A stretch of 64,000 nucleotides of DNA from the NCBI RefSeq assembly GCF_900110275.1, contig NZ_FODC01000004.1, positions 558,001 through 622,000 of the forward strand, written 5' to 3'. Shown in pieces: positions 27,370 to 36,904 of the stretch (position 1 is its first letter; every line of letters starts with the position of its first letter). Below the pieces are notes generated by a model. It had not been told where the DNA came from and did no database searches. It worked only from the letters and a program-made list of their open reading frames with translations. The DNA is from Duganella sp. CF517 (GTDB lineage: Bacteria > Pseudomonadota > Gammaproteobacteria > Burkholderiales > Burkholderiaceae_D). The position numbers and the translations under genes were made by a program.

Positions 27370-28251
27370 TCAGGCTTGTGCTTCCTCGCCCAGTTTGCCG
27401 GCGCGGAAATCCTCGACGGCGGCGAACACCTCGGCTTGCGTGTTCATCACGAACGGGCCGTATTGCGCGATCGGCTCGTTGAGCGGCTTGCCGGCGACCA
27501 GGATGAAACGGCTGGCGTCGGTTGCATGGATGTTCACACCGTCGGCACCCTTCGTGTTGGCCAGGATCGCCATCTTGCCCGACGCCACATCCTTGTCGCC
27601 CACGCGTACCGCGCCGCGATAGGCGAAGATGAAGGCGTTGTGGCCTTCCGGCAGCGCCTGGCTGAACGAAGCGCCGGCCGGCAGATCGACATCTATATAG
27701 ATCGGCTCGGTCACTGCGCGCTGCACGGCGCCATCGACGCCGTGGCTGCCGCCGGCGATGACTTTCACCTTCGCACCGTTTTCAGTGGTGAAGGCGGGCA
27801 CATCGTCGCCGTTGAAGTCGCGATACCAAGGTTCGCGCATTTTGTCTTTGGCGGGCAGGTTCAGCCACAGCTGGAATCCCGACATCATGCCTTCCTCCTG
27901 TTCCGGCATTTCCGAGTGGATCACGCCGCGGCCGGCGGTCATCCATTGCACGCCGCCATTGGTCAGCAGACCTTCGTTGCCGCTGCTGTCCCTGTGGCGC
28001 ATGCGGCCTTCCAGCATGTAGGTGACGGTTTCGAAGCCGCGATGCGGATGGCTCGGGAAGCCGGCCAGGTAGTCGCTGGCCTGGTCGCTGCCGAAGTTGT
28101 CCAGCATCAGGAACGGGTCGAGGCGGCGCTGCAGGGATTGGGTCAAGACACGGTTGATCTTGACGCCGGCGCCATCGGACACGGCCTGGCCGGTGATGAT
28201 GCGTTCCACCGTGCGTTCTTGTTGTACGCGATCGCTGTTTACATTGTTCAT
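27370..28251 (-). CDS. Pirin family protein (first copy)
   Basis: The 293-aa bicupin has the pirin metal site in the N-terminal cupin: FPSHPHRGFETVTY supplies two His, and the later HSEMPEQEEG supplies His and Glu. Pirins include quercetin 2,3-dioxygenases and redox-linked regulators. It lies 45 bp downstream of azoR on the same strand, so both are probably expressed together under the divergent LysR gene. Confidence 0.92.
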   Translation of the reverse strand: MNNVNSDRVQQERTVERIITGQAVSDGAGVKINRVLTQSLQRRLDPFLMLDNFGSDQASDYLAGFPSHPHRGFETVTYMLEGRMRHRDSSGNEGLLTNGGVQWMTAGRGVIHSEMPEQEEGMMSGFQLWLNLPAKDKMREPWYRDFNGDDVPAFTTENGAKVKVIAGGSHGVDGAVQRAVTEPIYIDVDLPAGASFSQALPEGHNAFIFAYRGAVRVGDKDVASGKMAILANTKGADGVNIHATDASRFILVAGKPLNEPIAQYGPFVMNTQAEVFAAVEDFRAGKLGEEAQA

Positions 28252-28296
28252 GACTCACTCCTGTGCGGACCGCGCCTACCGGCGCGGTCGGTTAAT

Positions 28297-28896
28297 TTAG
28301 ACCAGTACGGCGTTGATGTCGGCGTCGGCCTGGGCTTGCGCCTTGGCCACCGCGTCCGGGCCCATGCCCATGCCTTCGGCGAAGAAGAACTGGACGTCGG
28401 TCAGGCCGACAAAGCCCAGGAAAGTCTTCAGGTGCGCCAGCTGGATGTCGCTGGGCGCGTCCTTGTGCATGCCGCCACGGGCCACGGCGACGTAGACTTT
28501 TTTGCCGGTCAGCAGGCCGACCGGGCCGGTCGGGCCGTATTTGAACGTCACGCCGGCGCGGGCGATGGCGTCGAACCACGATTTCAGTTGCACGGTCACG
28601 CCGAAGTTATACATCGGCGAACCGATGACGATGGCGTCGGCCGCTTGCACCTGGGCGATCAGGGCGTCGTCGAGGGCCACGCGGGCGGCTTGCTCGGCGC
28701 TGCGCTGGTCGACCGGGGTGAACAGCGCTTGCAGCGTCGGCTCGTCGAGCACCGGATGCGGGTTTGCCGCCAGATCGCGGCGGACCACCGCCGCGCCGGG
28801 ATTGCCGGCTTGCAGTTTAGCGACGATGGCGTCGGCCATACGGGTCGATTCGGAACCGGTGCTGCGGGCGCTGGAGTTGATTTGCAAGATGTTCAT
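28297..28896 (-). CDS. azoR: FMN-dependent NADH:quinone oxidoreductase / azoreductase
   Basis: The 199-aa flavodoxin-fold enzyme reduces quinones and azo bonds by two-electron transfer. It opens with the FMN-phosphate loop INSSARSTGSES and carries SPMYNFGV, both typical of AzoR. It is divergent from a LysR gene and ahead of a pirin gene, which suggests an electrophile or quinone stress unit. Confidence 0.93.
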   Translation of the reverse strand: MNILQINSSARSTGSESTRMADAIVAKLQAGNPGAAVVRRDLAANPHPVLDEPTLQALFTPVDQRSAEQAARVALDDALIAQVQAADAIVIGSPMYNFGVTVQLKSWFDAIARAGVTFKYGPTGPVGLLTGKKVYVAVARGGMHKDAPSDIQLAHLKTFLGFVGLTDVQFFFAEGMGMGPDAVAKAQAQADADINAVLV

Positions 28897-28991
28897 GGTG
28901 TTGCTCCTGTATGTGGTTGTTTGCTTTGTTCAGTTATTTGCTGCGATGGAGTTACTTTAATCGTTTCAAAACCAATGCGGAAGCCGTTAAA

Positions 28992-29010
28992 ATGGATAAC
29001 ATTAATCCAT
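28992..29010. promoter_or_regulatory. Palindrome in the azoR-lysR intergenic region, candidate LysR operator
   Basis: ATGGAT at 28992-28997 and ATCCAT at 29005-29010 form a perfect 6-bp inverted repeat with a 7-bp spacer. Its size and place, 25 bp before the LysR start, fit a LysR-type autoregulatory site that could also act on azoR. Confidence 0.55.
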
Positions 29011-29035
29011 TGATGGAACAATCAAGGAGCGTGGT

Positions 29036-29938
29036 ATGGAACTGGACCCTGGCGACCTGCTGCTATTCGCCCGTATCGTCGAGTGCGGCAGCTTCAGCCT
29101 GGCGGCGGAGCGGGTGCAGTTGCCCAAATCGACAGTGTCGCGCCGGATTTCGTTGCTGGAGGCGCATCTGGGCGAACGCCTGCTTCAGCGCACCACCCGC
29201 AAGCTGGTGTTGACCGAGTTCGGCGCCAGCCTGCTGGAGCACGCGCGCAAGGTCGCCGACGAGACCGAGGCGGCCGGCGCGCTGGCGCAGCACCGGCAGG
29301 GCGCGCCGAGCGGGTTGCTGCGGGTGTCGATGCCGGCCGACTTCGCCAGCGTGGGGGTCAGCGAAATGATGGCGCAATTCATGCACCGCTATCCGGCCAT
29401 CTCGCTGGAGCTCGACTTGTCGCCGCGGCGGGTGGACCTGGTGGCCGAGAACTTCGACCTGGCCATCCGCATGGGCAATCTGCCGGACGACGCCTCGCTG
29501 GCCGCGCGGCGCATCACCTTCAGCTCGCTGGCGCTGTACGCCTCGCCGCGCTACACCAGCCTGCGCGGGCTGCCGGAGCATCCCGACGATTTATTCAAGC
29601 ACGATTTGCTGAGTTTGCCGCCGAGGGTCAACGGCTTGATCCGGTGGACGCTGTTGCGCGCCAAGGTGCGGTGGGAGCGCGAGTTGCCGGTCAGGTTGCT
29701 GGGCAATTCGCCGGAGATGATCGTGCGCATGGTCAGCAGCGGCGTGGGCATCGGCGTCTCGACCGAGGCGATCGCGGGGCCGTTCTTGAAGGCGGGGACG
29801 CTGGTGCGGGTGCTGCCGGAATGGTCGTTCCCCGAGGTGACGGGGTGGGCGGTGTTCCCGGGCAGGCGCTTGATGCCGGCCAAGACCCGGGTGTTTCTGG
29901 ATATGCTGGAGGAGGCGTTCGAGCGGCAGCTGGCCTGA
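29036..29938 (+). CDS. LysR-family transcriptional regulator, divergent to azoR
   Basis: The 300-aa protein has the LysR helix-turn-helix (GSFSLAAERVQLPKSTVSRRISLLE) and a periplasmic-binding-fold effector domain. The CrgA/AaeR-like sequence type often controls an adjacent divergent oxidoreductase. The ATG follows an AAGGAG site. Its gene converges on psd with an 8-bp gap. Confidence 0.92.
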   Translation: MELDPGDLLLFARIVECGSFSLAAERVQLPKSTVSRRISLLEAHLGERLLQRTTRKLVLTEFGASLLEHARKVADETEAAGALAQHRQGAPSGLLRVSMPADFASVGVSEMMAQFMHRYPAISLELDLSPRRVDLVAENFDLAIRMGNLPDDASLAARRITFSSLALYASPRYTSLRGLPEHPDDLFKHDLLSLPPRVNGLIRWTLLRAKVRWERELPVRLLGNSPEMIVRMVSSGVGIGVSTEAIAGPFLKAGTLVRVLPEWSFPEVTGWAVFPGRRLMPAKTRVFLDMLEEAFERQLA

Positions 29939-29946
29939 GCCGCCAC

Positions 29947-30804
29947 TTATTTCAAATTGGCCATCATCTCGCCGAGCTTGACCGGTCCGGCCGGTTGCCA
30001 GGCGGGGTTGAAGCTCATCGTATCTTTCGGGAACAGCATGACCACGGTCGACCCCAGCAGGAACCGGCCCAGTTCATCGCCTTTTTTCAGCACGATGTTC
30101 TGATCGTCGTACTTCCATTCGCAAATCTGCGGCGCGCGCGGCGGGTTGACCACGCCGTGCCAGACCGTCGCCATGCTGCCGACGATGGTGGCGCCGACCA
30201 GGGTCATGACGAACGGGCCGTTGGCGGTGTCGAACACGCACACGACGCGCTCGTTGCGGGCGAACAAGCCCGGAATGCCGCGCGCGGTGGTCGGATTGAC
30301 CGAAAACAACTCGCCCGGGATATAGATCATGCGCGTCAGCCTGCCGTCGCACGGCATGTGGATGCGGTGGTAATCGCGCGGGCTCAGGTACAAGTTGGCG
30401 AAGCTGCCATGCTGGAACTTGGCGGCCAGCGCGGCGTCACCGCCGACCAGCGCAGTGGTGCTGAACTTGTGGCCCTTGGCCTGGAAGATCTGGTCGTCGT
30501 CGATCGCGCCGAACTGGCTGATGCGGCCATCGACTGGACAGATGAAGTCGGCGTTGGCGAGCGGGCGGGCGTCCGGGCGCAGCGCGCGCGTGAAGAACTC
30601 GTTGAAGCTGGCGTAGCTGGCAATGTCCGGATTGAGCGCTTCATCCATGTTGACGTTGTATTTGCCGACGAACCAGCGTATCAGGCGTGTCGTCATGGCG
30701 CCGCCCTTGGCCCCGGCCACGCGGCCGGCGAAGTTGGTCAACGCTCCTTTGGGAAGCAGGTATTGCGGCAAAACGGCAAGGCGGTCGGACACGATGGAAT
30801 CCAT
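29947..30804 (-). CDS. psd: Phosphatidylserine decarboxylase
   Basis: Psd makes phosphatidylethanolamine from phosphatidylserine at the inner membrane. The 285-aa proenzyme has the self-cleavage motif LGST (G251-S252, where Ser becomes the pyruvoyl group), the conserved CPVDGRIS and YHRIHMP segments, and normal length. I chose the ATG at 30804; the longer frame upstream lacks family sequence. Confidence 0.96.
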   Translation of the reverse strand: MDSIVSDRLAVLPQYLLPKGALTNFAGRVAGAKGGAMTTRLIRWFVGKYNVNMDEALNPDIASYASFNEFFTRALRPDARPLANADFICPVDGRISQFGAIDDDQIFQAKGHKFSTTALVGGDAALAAKFQHGSFANLYLSPRDYHRIHMPCDGRLTRMIYIPGELFSVNPTTARGIPGLFARNERVVCVFDTANGPFVMTLVGATIVGSMATVWHGVVNPPRAPQICEWKYDDQNIVLKKGDELGRFLLGSTVVMLFPKDTMSFNPAWQPAGPVKLGEMMANLK

Positions 30805-31002
30805 ACAAAATAGCGATCGAGCATTATAGCGCCGGAGCGGCGCTATTCTGCTATTCCCGGCCATGCGCATGCGTATTCATTTTTTCACTATTTATGTTTA
30901 TGAAATTTCGCTAAACGGGCACAAGTTATCTTGGATTAAGGAAACTTTTCGTCGAATCAGGGCATAATAGCCGCTCTCCCTTCGTCTCCCCGATTGCCAT
31001 TT

Positions 31003-33285
31003 ATGATGCCTGCCCGCCAACTCCGTTTGACGCAGACCGCTGCCGCCGTTGTTTGTCTGTGTTTCGCCGCCGGCGCCCACGCCGACATCGTCTCGACAGC
31101 CGCCGACGGCGGCGAGGCCGCCACCCCCGCCGACGGCAAACCGGCGCCGGCCCAGGCGGCGGCGCCGATGCAGACGGTGCGCATCAAGGGCAGCGCCGCC
31201 AGCTACGACGCGCGCCGCGATGACACCGCCAGCAAGATCGTCGTCGGCAGCGAGGAAATCCAGAAATACGGCGACACCTCGGTTAACGACGTGCTCAAGC
31301 GGCTGCCCGGCATCACCATCGGCGGCGCGGCGGGGCGCCAGGGCGGCGAAATCCGCATGCGCGGCCTGGGCGCCGGCTATACCCAGATTCTGATCAACGG
31401 CGAACGCGCGCCGGCCGGTTTTTCCATCGACAACTTGGCGCCCGACGTGATCGAGCGCATCGAGGTGCTGCGCGCCGCCAGCGCCGAGTTCAGCACCCAG
31501 TCGATCGCCGGCACCATCAACATCGTGCTGAAAAAAAACGTCAAGCTCGATCAGCATGTGCTCAAAGTCAGCGGCGCCAAGGGCAGCAAATTCAGCTCGC
31601 CGAGCGCCAGCATTCAAATGTCGGACAAGCGCGACAACATGTCCTACTCGCTCGGCGCCAACGCCTGGCGCTATATGTACAACCGCATGACACCGTCGAC
31701 CGAGACCGGCACCGATGCCGCCGGCAGGCCGAACGTGGACCGCACCGCCACCTGGCAGGACCAGGGCCGCTCGGACGGCATGAATCTGTCGCCGCGCATC
31801 AACTGGACGCTCGCCGGCGGCGACACGCTGACCTCGCAGACCTTTTTCAATCTGAACAGGTTCGAAAGCAATAGCCACGGCCGCACCACGGTGAACCTGG
31901 CCGGCGACGAGGGACCGAACTATGACCGCATCGACAACACCTTCAGCAGCCACAACGGCTACGGCCGTACCGATCTGAACTGGGTGCACAAGATGGCCGA
32001 GGGCGCCAAGCTGGATATCAAGGTCGGCGTCGCCAAGAACCGCAACACCGGCAAGTCGCTGCAACTGGGCGGCAACCGCGACGGATCGCCGAACTTGTAC
32101 CGCACCGTGGAGTCCTACAGCGGCGAGACCGGTTTCAGCACGCAGGGCAAGTACTCGACGCCGCTGACCTTCGGCACGCAGCCCGAGGGTTCGGACGAAG
32201 CGCCGACCGAACACGCGCTGGCGCTGGGCTGGGACGCCGGCGTCATCGACCGCGACGACACCCGCGTCCAGCGCGAGCTGCCGATCGCGGGCAGTCTGCC
32301 GCCGGACAACAACGACGAGGATTTCTCGGCCAGGGCGACCCGGCTGGCCTTCTACGGCCAGGACGAGTGGAACGTCACGCCGCAATGGTCGATTTATACC
32401 GGCGTGCGCTGGGAAGGCTTGCAAACCGAGATCGAGGGCGCCAATCTGGAGCGCGTCACCCAGCGCTCAAGCGTGCTCAGCCCGCTGTTCCAGACCCTGA
32501 TCAAGCTGCCGAACAAGAAGGACCAGCTGCGCCTGGCGCTGACCCGCACCTACAAGGCGCCGTCGACGGCCAACCTGGTGCCGCGCCGCTTCACCTCGGC
32601 CAACAACAGCCGCCTGGACCCGGACCGCCGCGGCAATCCGCGCCTGAAGCCGGAGGTGGCGCTGGGCCTCGACGCGTCGTTCGAGCACTATTGGGGCGAC
32701 GGCGGCATGCTGAGCGCGAGCGCGTCCATCCGCCGCATCGAGGATTATATGCACCAGGGGCTGGTGCAGGAGGGCGACCGCTGGGTGTCGACCATGATCA
32801 ACGACGGCCGCGCCGAAACGCGCGGCATCGAGCTGGAGGTCAAGTTCCCGCTGCGCGTGCTCATGGACAACGCGCCGGGGATCGACCTGCGCGCCAGCAT
32901 CAGCCGCAACTGGTCGGAGGTCGACAGCGTGCCCGGACCGGACAACCGCCTGGACCAGCAGGTGCCGCTGAGCGCCACGCTCGGCGTCGACTACAAGAGC
33001 GCGGACGGCATGCTCAGCACCGGCAGCAGCCTGAGTTTCCGTAACGGCGGCATGGCGCGCCTGAGCGAAACGCAGAGCGCCTACAACGCGGTGCGGCGCG
33101 ACCTCGACGTCTACGCGCTGGTAAAACTGGACGCGCAAAACAGCTTGCGCTTCGCCGTCTCCAACCTGCTGGCGCAGGACTACACGACCGAGAGCATCTA
33201 CGCGGACGCCCGCGGTACGCTCAACCGCGCGTCGGTGGCCGACGGCGAGGCCCAGTTCCGGGTGACGGTGGAACGGCGCTTCTGA
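31003..33285 (+). CDS. TonB-dependent outer-membrane receptor without signalling domain
   Basis: This ~760-aa receptor has a signal peptide (ending GAHADI), a plug domain with VNDVLKRLPGITIGG and the conserved IRMRGLGAGYTQILINGE, and a barrel ending in FRVTVERRF. It lacks an N-terminal STN domain, unlike the receptor at 9410-11824, so it should import but not signal. It resembles the catecholate/colicin-type receptor group. The ligand is unknown. The LysR gene 57 bp downstream may be related. Confidence 0.9.
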   Translation: MMPARQLRLTQTAAAVVCLCFAAGAHADIVSTAADGGEAATPADGKPAPAQAAAPMQTVRIKGSAASYDARRDDTASKIVVGSEEIQKYGDTSVNDVLKRLPGITIGGAAGRQGGEIRMRGLGAGYTQILINGERAPAGFSIDNLAPDVIERIEVLRAASAEFSTQSIAGTINIVLKKNVKLDQHVLKVSGAKGSKFSSPSASIQMSDKRDNMSYSLGANAWRYMYNRMTPSTETGTDAAGRPNVDRTATWQDQGRSDGMNLSPRINWTLAGGDTLTSQTFFNLNRFESNSHGRTTVNLAGDEGPNYDRIDNTFSSHNGYGRTDLNWVHKMAEGAKLDIKVGVAKNRNTGKSLQLGGNRDGSPNLYRTVESYSGETGFSTQGKYSTPLTFGTQPEGSDEAPTEHALALGWDAGVIDRDDTRVQRELPIAGSLPPDNNDEDFSARATRLAFYGQDEWNVTPQWSIYTGVRWEGLQTEIEGANLERVTQRSSVLSPLFQTLIKLPNKKDQLRLALTRTYKAPSTANLVPRRFTSANNSRLDPDRRGNPRLKPEVALGLDASFEHYWGDGGMLSASASIRRIEDYMHQGLVQEGDRWVSTMINDGRAETRGIELEVKFPLRVLMDNAPGIDLRASISRNWSEVDSVPGPDNRLDQQVPLSATLGVDYKSADGMLSTGSSLSFRNGGMARLSETQSAYNAVRRDLDVYALVKLDAQNSLRFAVSNLLAQDYTTESIYADARGTLNRASVADGEAQFRVTVERRF

Positions 33286-33342
33286 TCCGGGCGCCGGGGC
33301 CGGTGGTATGATTCTTCGCTGAACTTCAGGCGCGGAACACCG

Positions 33343-34257
33343 ATGAAAATCCCCAAGAGCACGCTGGAACAATGGCAGGTGCTGCAAGCGATCGTCGAAT
33401 GCGGCGGCTACGCGCAGGCGGCCGAGGCCTTGCACCGCAGCCAGTCGTCGGTCAGCTACATGGTCGCCAAGCTGCAGGAGCAGCTGGGCGTCGAGCTGCT
33501 GCAAATCGACGGCCGCCGCGCCCGCCTCACGCCCAACGGCAAGGCGCTGCTGAACAAGGCGCGCGAGCTGCTCGGCGGCGCCTTCCAGCTCGAACAACTG
33601 GCCGCCAGCCTGGCCGAGGGCTGGGAGCCGCAGGTCAGCATCGCCGTCGACAGCCTGTTCCCGGTCCAGCTGCTGGTGCAGGTGCTGCGCGAGTTCGAGC
33701 CGTGGGCGCGGCACACGCGCGTCAATCTGGAAGAGACCGTCCTGTCCGGTTCCGAAGACGCGCTGGTGGAAAAGCGTGTCGATATCGCCATCGCCAGCCG
33801 CATTCCGGTCGGCTTCCTCGGCGACGCGCTGATGGATATCGATTTTGTCGCCGTCGCCCATCCCTGCCATCCATTGCACGCGCTGGGCCGCGAGCTGGAG
33901 GTGGACGACCTGACCCGCAATCTGCAAATCGTCGTGCGCGATTCGGGCACCCTCAATCCGCGCGACCACGGCTGGCTCAACACCGATCAGCGCTGGAGCG
34001 TGACCAGCCCGCAAACGCGCATGGAAATGATCTGCAACGGTATCGGCTTCGGGTGGCTGGCCGAGCATAAAATGCAGGCGCAGCTTGAGCAAGGCTTGCT
34101 CAAACCGCTGCCGCTGCGGGTGGGGCAGCGCCGCAAACTGTCGCTGTCGCTGATCGTCGCCAATCCGGAGGTGGCCGGTCCGGCCACTTGCAGGCTCGCC
34201 AATCTGGTACGCAAGGTGGTGGCCGAAGGCATCGAGCTGCCTCCGTTGTGCGCCTAA
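33343..34257 (+). CDS. LysR-family transcriptional regulator
   Basis: The 304-aa protein has the LysR winged helix (GGYAQAAEALHRSQSSVSYMVAKLQ) and the effector-binding domain. It follows the TonB receptor on the same strand. No metabolic target is adjacent, so its effector cannot be inferred. Confidence 0.92.
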   Translation: MKIPKSTLEQWQVLQAIVECGGYAQAAEALHRSQSSVSYMVAKLQEQLGVELLQIDGRRARLTPNGKALLNKARELLGGAFQLEQLAASLAEGWEPQVSIAVDSLFPVQLLVQVLREFEPWARHTRVNLEETVLSGSEDALVEKRVDIAIASRIPVGFLGDALMDIDFVAVAHPCHPLHALGRELEVDDLTRNLQIVVRDSGTLNPRDHGWLNTDQRWSVTSPQTRMEMICNGIGFGWLAEHKMQAQLEQGLLKPLPLRVGQRRKLSLSLIVANPEVAGPATCRLANLVRKVVAEGIELPPLCA

Positions 34258-34629
34258 CCCGGTCTGATAATTAATCGGGGCCGGCAAGCGCCCGGCCGCC
34301 GGTTTCTTCCCGGCTTATTCCCAACACATTCCCACCACATTCCCAACACATTCGCATCCCCCAAGGCGCCAATGGGTATGGCGGCGGCGCGCCGTCACTA
34401 TTCTTTATTACTGGACTTTCGATTCGGTTATTCGCCGGCGACTGCTGAATTCGTGGGGTTTTCGATTACGGAGTTGTGGAAAATATTCTTTTTTATCGTT
34501 ATATTGGTATTTCTCACGCATATGTCTGGAGAATCAAGGCAAAGTTATGGTAAATTGCGCTTTATAAAATTCTCACACATTCTCACATGTGGTTTTTTAG
34601 AAACTAACCAGCCGATAAGAGGAAATAAG
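34258..34629. other. 372-bp intergenic region upstream of the H-NS gene
   Basis: After the LysR gene a short GC-rich hairpin (~34277-34301) is followed by three 11-bp repeats and then a long AT-rich stretch up to the H-NS start. The AT-rich part is the kind of curved promoter that H-NS genes use for autoregulation. I see no gene in it; the frame that is open through here is an extension of the H-NS frame without family support. Confidence 0.6.
34318..34350. repeat. Three tandem 11-bp repeats
   Basis: TTCCCAACACA, TTCCCACCACA and TTCCCAACACA follow head to tail (one base differs), with a fourth partial unit after them. They lie about 280 bp upstream of the H-NS start. Confidence 0.85.
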
Positions 34630-34920
34630 ATGACGACTTACCAAGAATACAAAGCAAAGATCGCCGAACTCGAAAACCTGGCGGAGACCGCGCGTAAAAA
34701 CGAAATCGCCAAGGCTAAAGAGCAAGTCACCGCCATCATGCGCGAGTATGGCCTGACCGTGGCGGATCTGGGCGCTGTGACCAAGGTCAAGCCGATCAAA
34801 ACCCGCGCGCCGGTGCCGACCAAATATCGTGACGACGCCACCGGCCAGACATGGACCGGCCGCGGCCGTGCGCCAAAGTGGCTCGAAGGCAAAGACAAGA
34901 ATCAGTATCTGATTAAGTAA
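34630..34920 (+). CDS. H-NS family nucleoid-associated protein
   Basis: The 96-aa protein is a short betaproteobacterial H-NS homologue: an N-terminal coiled-coil for oligomerisation (KAKIAELENLAETARKNE) and the C-terminal DNA-binding motif TWTGRGRAPKW. It silences AT-rich, often foreign, DNA. The ATG at 34630 follows AGAGGAAA and gives the normal length. A factor-independent terminator follows. Confidence 0.95.
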   Translation: MTTYQEYKAKIAELENLAETARKNEIAKAKEQVTAIMREYGLTVADLGAVTKVKPIKTRAPVPTKYRDDATGQTWTGRGRAPKWLEGKDKNQYLIK

Positions 34921-34928
34921 TTCAACGC

Positions 34929-34979
34929 AAGCCGGTGTCTGGGGTTTATATCCGATAAGCCCGGCACCGGCTTTCTTTT
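34929..34979 (+). terminator. Rho-independent terminator after the H-NS gene
   Basis: A 9-bp perfect stem (34929-34937 AAGCCGGTG with 34965-34973 CACCGGCTT) is followed by TCTTTT, 8 bp after the H-NS stop codon. Confidence 0.88.
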
Positions 34980-35300
34980 GCGTGCACCGTTCCGCCGGAT
35001 GACGCCGAGCCGCCGCATTGACGCGGTTCGCCGAACGCGGTTATTCTCGCGCGCTATCTTGCTGTTTCTCCCGGTTGATACGGCGCCGCTGGTCCCACGC
35101 GGCATAAGCGTTTCCAGCTCGACCGCGCCCGAATACTCCGCCGTCGTATGCACCAACTGCGCCGGGCGCCGGCGCGGCTAGCAGTGCGCCCACGCGCGCG
35201 CGTTGCTTTTGTGATGAAAGGAGCGGTGCTTTCCCCCGTCTTTCACGCGTCCAGCAAGTCATGCCTGCCGACCCCGGCTGTTTCATGAGATGATAATCGC
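34980..35300. other. Gap between the H-NS terminator and the Lon-substrate-domain gene
   Basis: Several short frames are open on both strands, but none has a ribosome site or recognisable protein. I see no RNA gene. The last ~60 bp presumably hold the promoter of the gene at 35301. Confidence 0.45.
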
Positions 35301-35915
35301 ATGTCGTCAATTCCATTATTCCCGCTGAATACCATTCTGTTTCCGGACGGACATTTGCCCTTGCAAGTGTTTGAAGTGCGTTATCTCGACATGATCAAGC
35401 GCTGCATCGCGCGCGGAGAAGAATTTGGCGTGGTCCCGCTGGTCGAGGGGACCGAAATTCGCGTGCCGGACAAGCAGGAAACCTTGTCGGACGCGGGCAC
35501 CATGGCGCGCATCGTCGAGTGGACCGCGCCATTGCCTGGGCTGTTGCAGATATCGTGCATCGGCACCACGCGCTTCCAGATCAAGTCGGCCGAACAACTC
35601 AAGCACGGGTTGTGGATGGCGGAGGTCGATACCGTCGCCGAGGACATGGTGGTGCCGGTGCCGACCGAACAGCAGGATGTCGCCAACGCGCTGGGCGCGT
35701 TGATACGCTCGCTGCAAAAGAAGCAGATCTCCACCGCCAAGATGCCGCTGGCGCCGCCGTATCGGCTCGACGAAGCCGGCTGGGTGGCCAACCGCTGGTG
35801 CGAGCTGCTGCGGCTGGATCTGGAAGAAAAGCAGCGCTTGCTGCTGCAGGAAAACCCGGTGCTGCGGCTGGAGCTGATCCAGGACGTGCTGAGCGAGAAC
35901 GGCCTGCTCGATTGA
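35301..35915 (+). CDS. Lon N-terminal (substrate-binding) domain protein
   Basis: The 204-aa protein is the free-standing Lon/PUA-like domain (LPLQVFEVRYLDMI, FGVVPLVEG), without ATPase or protease parts. Such proteins are conserved in proteobacteria and their substrate-binding role is presumed from Lon. The C-terminal helices match the usual length. Confidence 0.9.
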   Translation: MSSIPLFPLNTILFPDGHLPLQVFEVRYLDMIKRCIARGEEFGVVPLVEGTEIRVPDKQETLSDAGTMARIVEWTAPLPGLLQISCIGTTRFQIKSAEQLKHGLWMAEVDTVAEDMVVPVPTEQQDVANALGALIRSLQKKQISTAKMPLAPPYRLDEAGWVANRWCELLRLDLEEKQRLLLQENPVLRLELIQDVLSENGLLD

Positions 35916-35933
35916 GCGCCACCGCGCGGCGGA

Positions 35934-36893
35934 TCAGCCGGCGTGCGCGCCGCTGGTATCGTCGAGCGCGTGGATGCGCACCGACCACATGACCCCGACC
36001 GCCAGCAGCACCATCGCCGCCACCTCGAGCCCGCGCGGCAGCTGCTGTTTGTAGATAAACCCGTACAGCAGCGCGAACAGCGTCTCGAACAGGATGAGCT
36101 GGCCCGACAAGGTCAGCGGCACCTTGCGGCTGGCGACATTCCACAGATGGTTGCCGATCACCGACGCGCCCAGCGCGAGCAGGCCGTTGACGATCCAGAA
36201 CAGCGTCCAGTCGCGCCCGCTGGCGGCCGCGCCGGCGCCGGTGACGTCGGCATGGTACAGCGCCAGCGCCGGCAGCGCGACGGCCAGCGCGATCAAGCCG
36301 CTCGATACGCCATACAGGGCCGACCACTCGCCGCTGCTGAAATGGGGATTGCGTTTCAGGTAGCGCGCGTTGTCGACCGAATACCAGGTCCAGCACAGCA
36401 GCGCGCCGACCGCGCACATCACGCCGAGCAGCTTGTCGGCCAGCGGCGCGCCGTGGCCGGGGTCGTGCGTGAAGACGTCGACGTTGATGCAGGCGATGCC
36501 CGCCGCCACAAGCAGCAGCGGCAGCATCAGCTGCTTGAGCGGCACCGAGCCGTGATCCTTTTGGCCCATCAGCGTCACCGATATCGGCAGCACGCCGATG
36601 ATCAGCGACGTCGCCGACACGCCGGCCAACCGCACTCCCAGCGCGAGCAGCGTGTAATAGACGATGTTGCCCGCCAGCGCGTGCTTGATCATCGCGGCGA
36701 CGTCGCCGCGATCGAGGCGGCGCAGCAGCGCGGGCAGGCGTGGCAGCATCAGGCCGGCGGCGATGACGCCGTAGGCGATGTAGCGCCCGCAGGCCATCTC
36801 CAGCGCCGTGAAGGACGTCAGGAACGCCGGCACGATGAACACCATGCCCCACATGGCCCCGGCCAGCAAACCGCATAAGACGCCTTGCCACAT
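35934..36893 (-). CDS. EamA/DMT-superfamily transporter
   Basis: The 319-aa protein has ten predicted membrane helices in two EamA repeats, beginning WQGVLCGLLAGAMWGMVFI. Members export amino acids or other small metabolites; the substrate is unknown. I chose the ATG at 36893, 11 bp after the DUF1294 stop, because the longer frame upstream has no family similarity. Confidence 0.88.
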   Translation of the reverse strand: MWQGVLCGLLAGAMWGMVFIVPAFLTSFTALEMACGRYIAYGVIAAGLMLPRLPALLRRLDRGDVAAMIKHALAGNIVYYTLLALGVRLAGVSATSLIIGVLPISVTLMGQKDHGSVPLKQLMLPLLLVAAGIACINVDVFTHDPGHGAPLADKLLGVMCAVGALLCWTWYSVDNARYLKRNPHFSSGEWSALYGVSSGLIALAVALPALALYHADVTGAGAAASGRDWTLFWIVNGLLALGASVIGNHLWNVASRKVPLTLSGQLILFETLFALLYGFIYKQQLPRGLEVAAMVLLAVGVMWSVRIHALDDTSGAHAG

Positions 36894-36904
36894 CGCTCGA
36901 ATCC

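Noticed and set aside
34318..34350. A CRISPR array
   Set aside because: Only three adjacent 11-bp units without spacers. The 45-bp repeats at 14321 also lack spacers, and there are no cas genes.
34372..34629. N-terminal extension of the H-NS frame
   Set aside because: The extra 86 codons are AT-rich, have no family similarity and precede a good ribosome site at the normal H-NS start.
34902..35316. Small open frames in the gap after H-NS
   Set aside because: No ribosome sites, no domain, and they overlap the terminator or the next gene's start.
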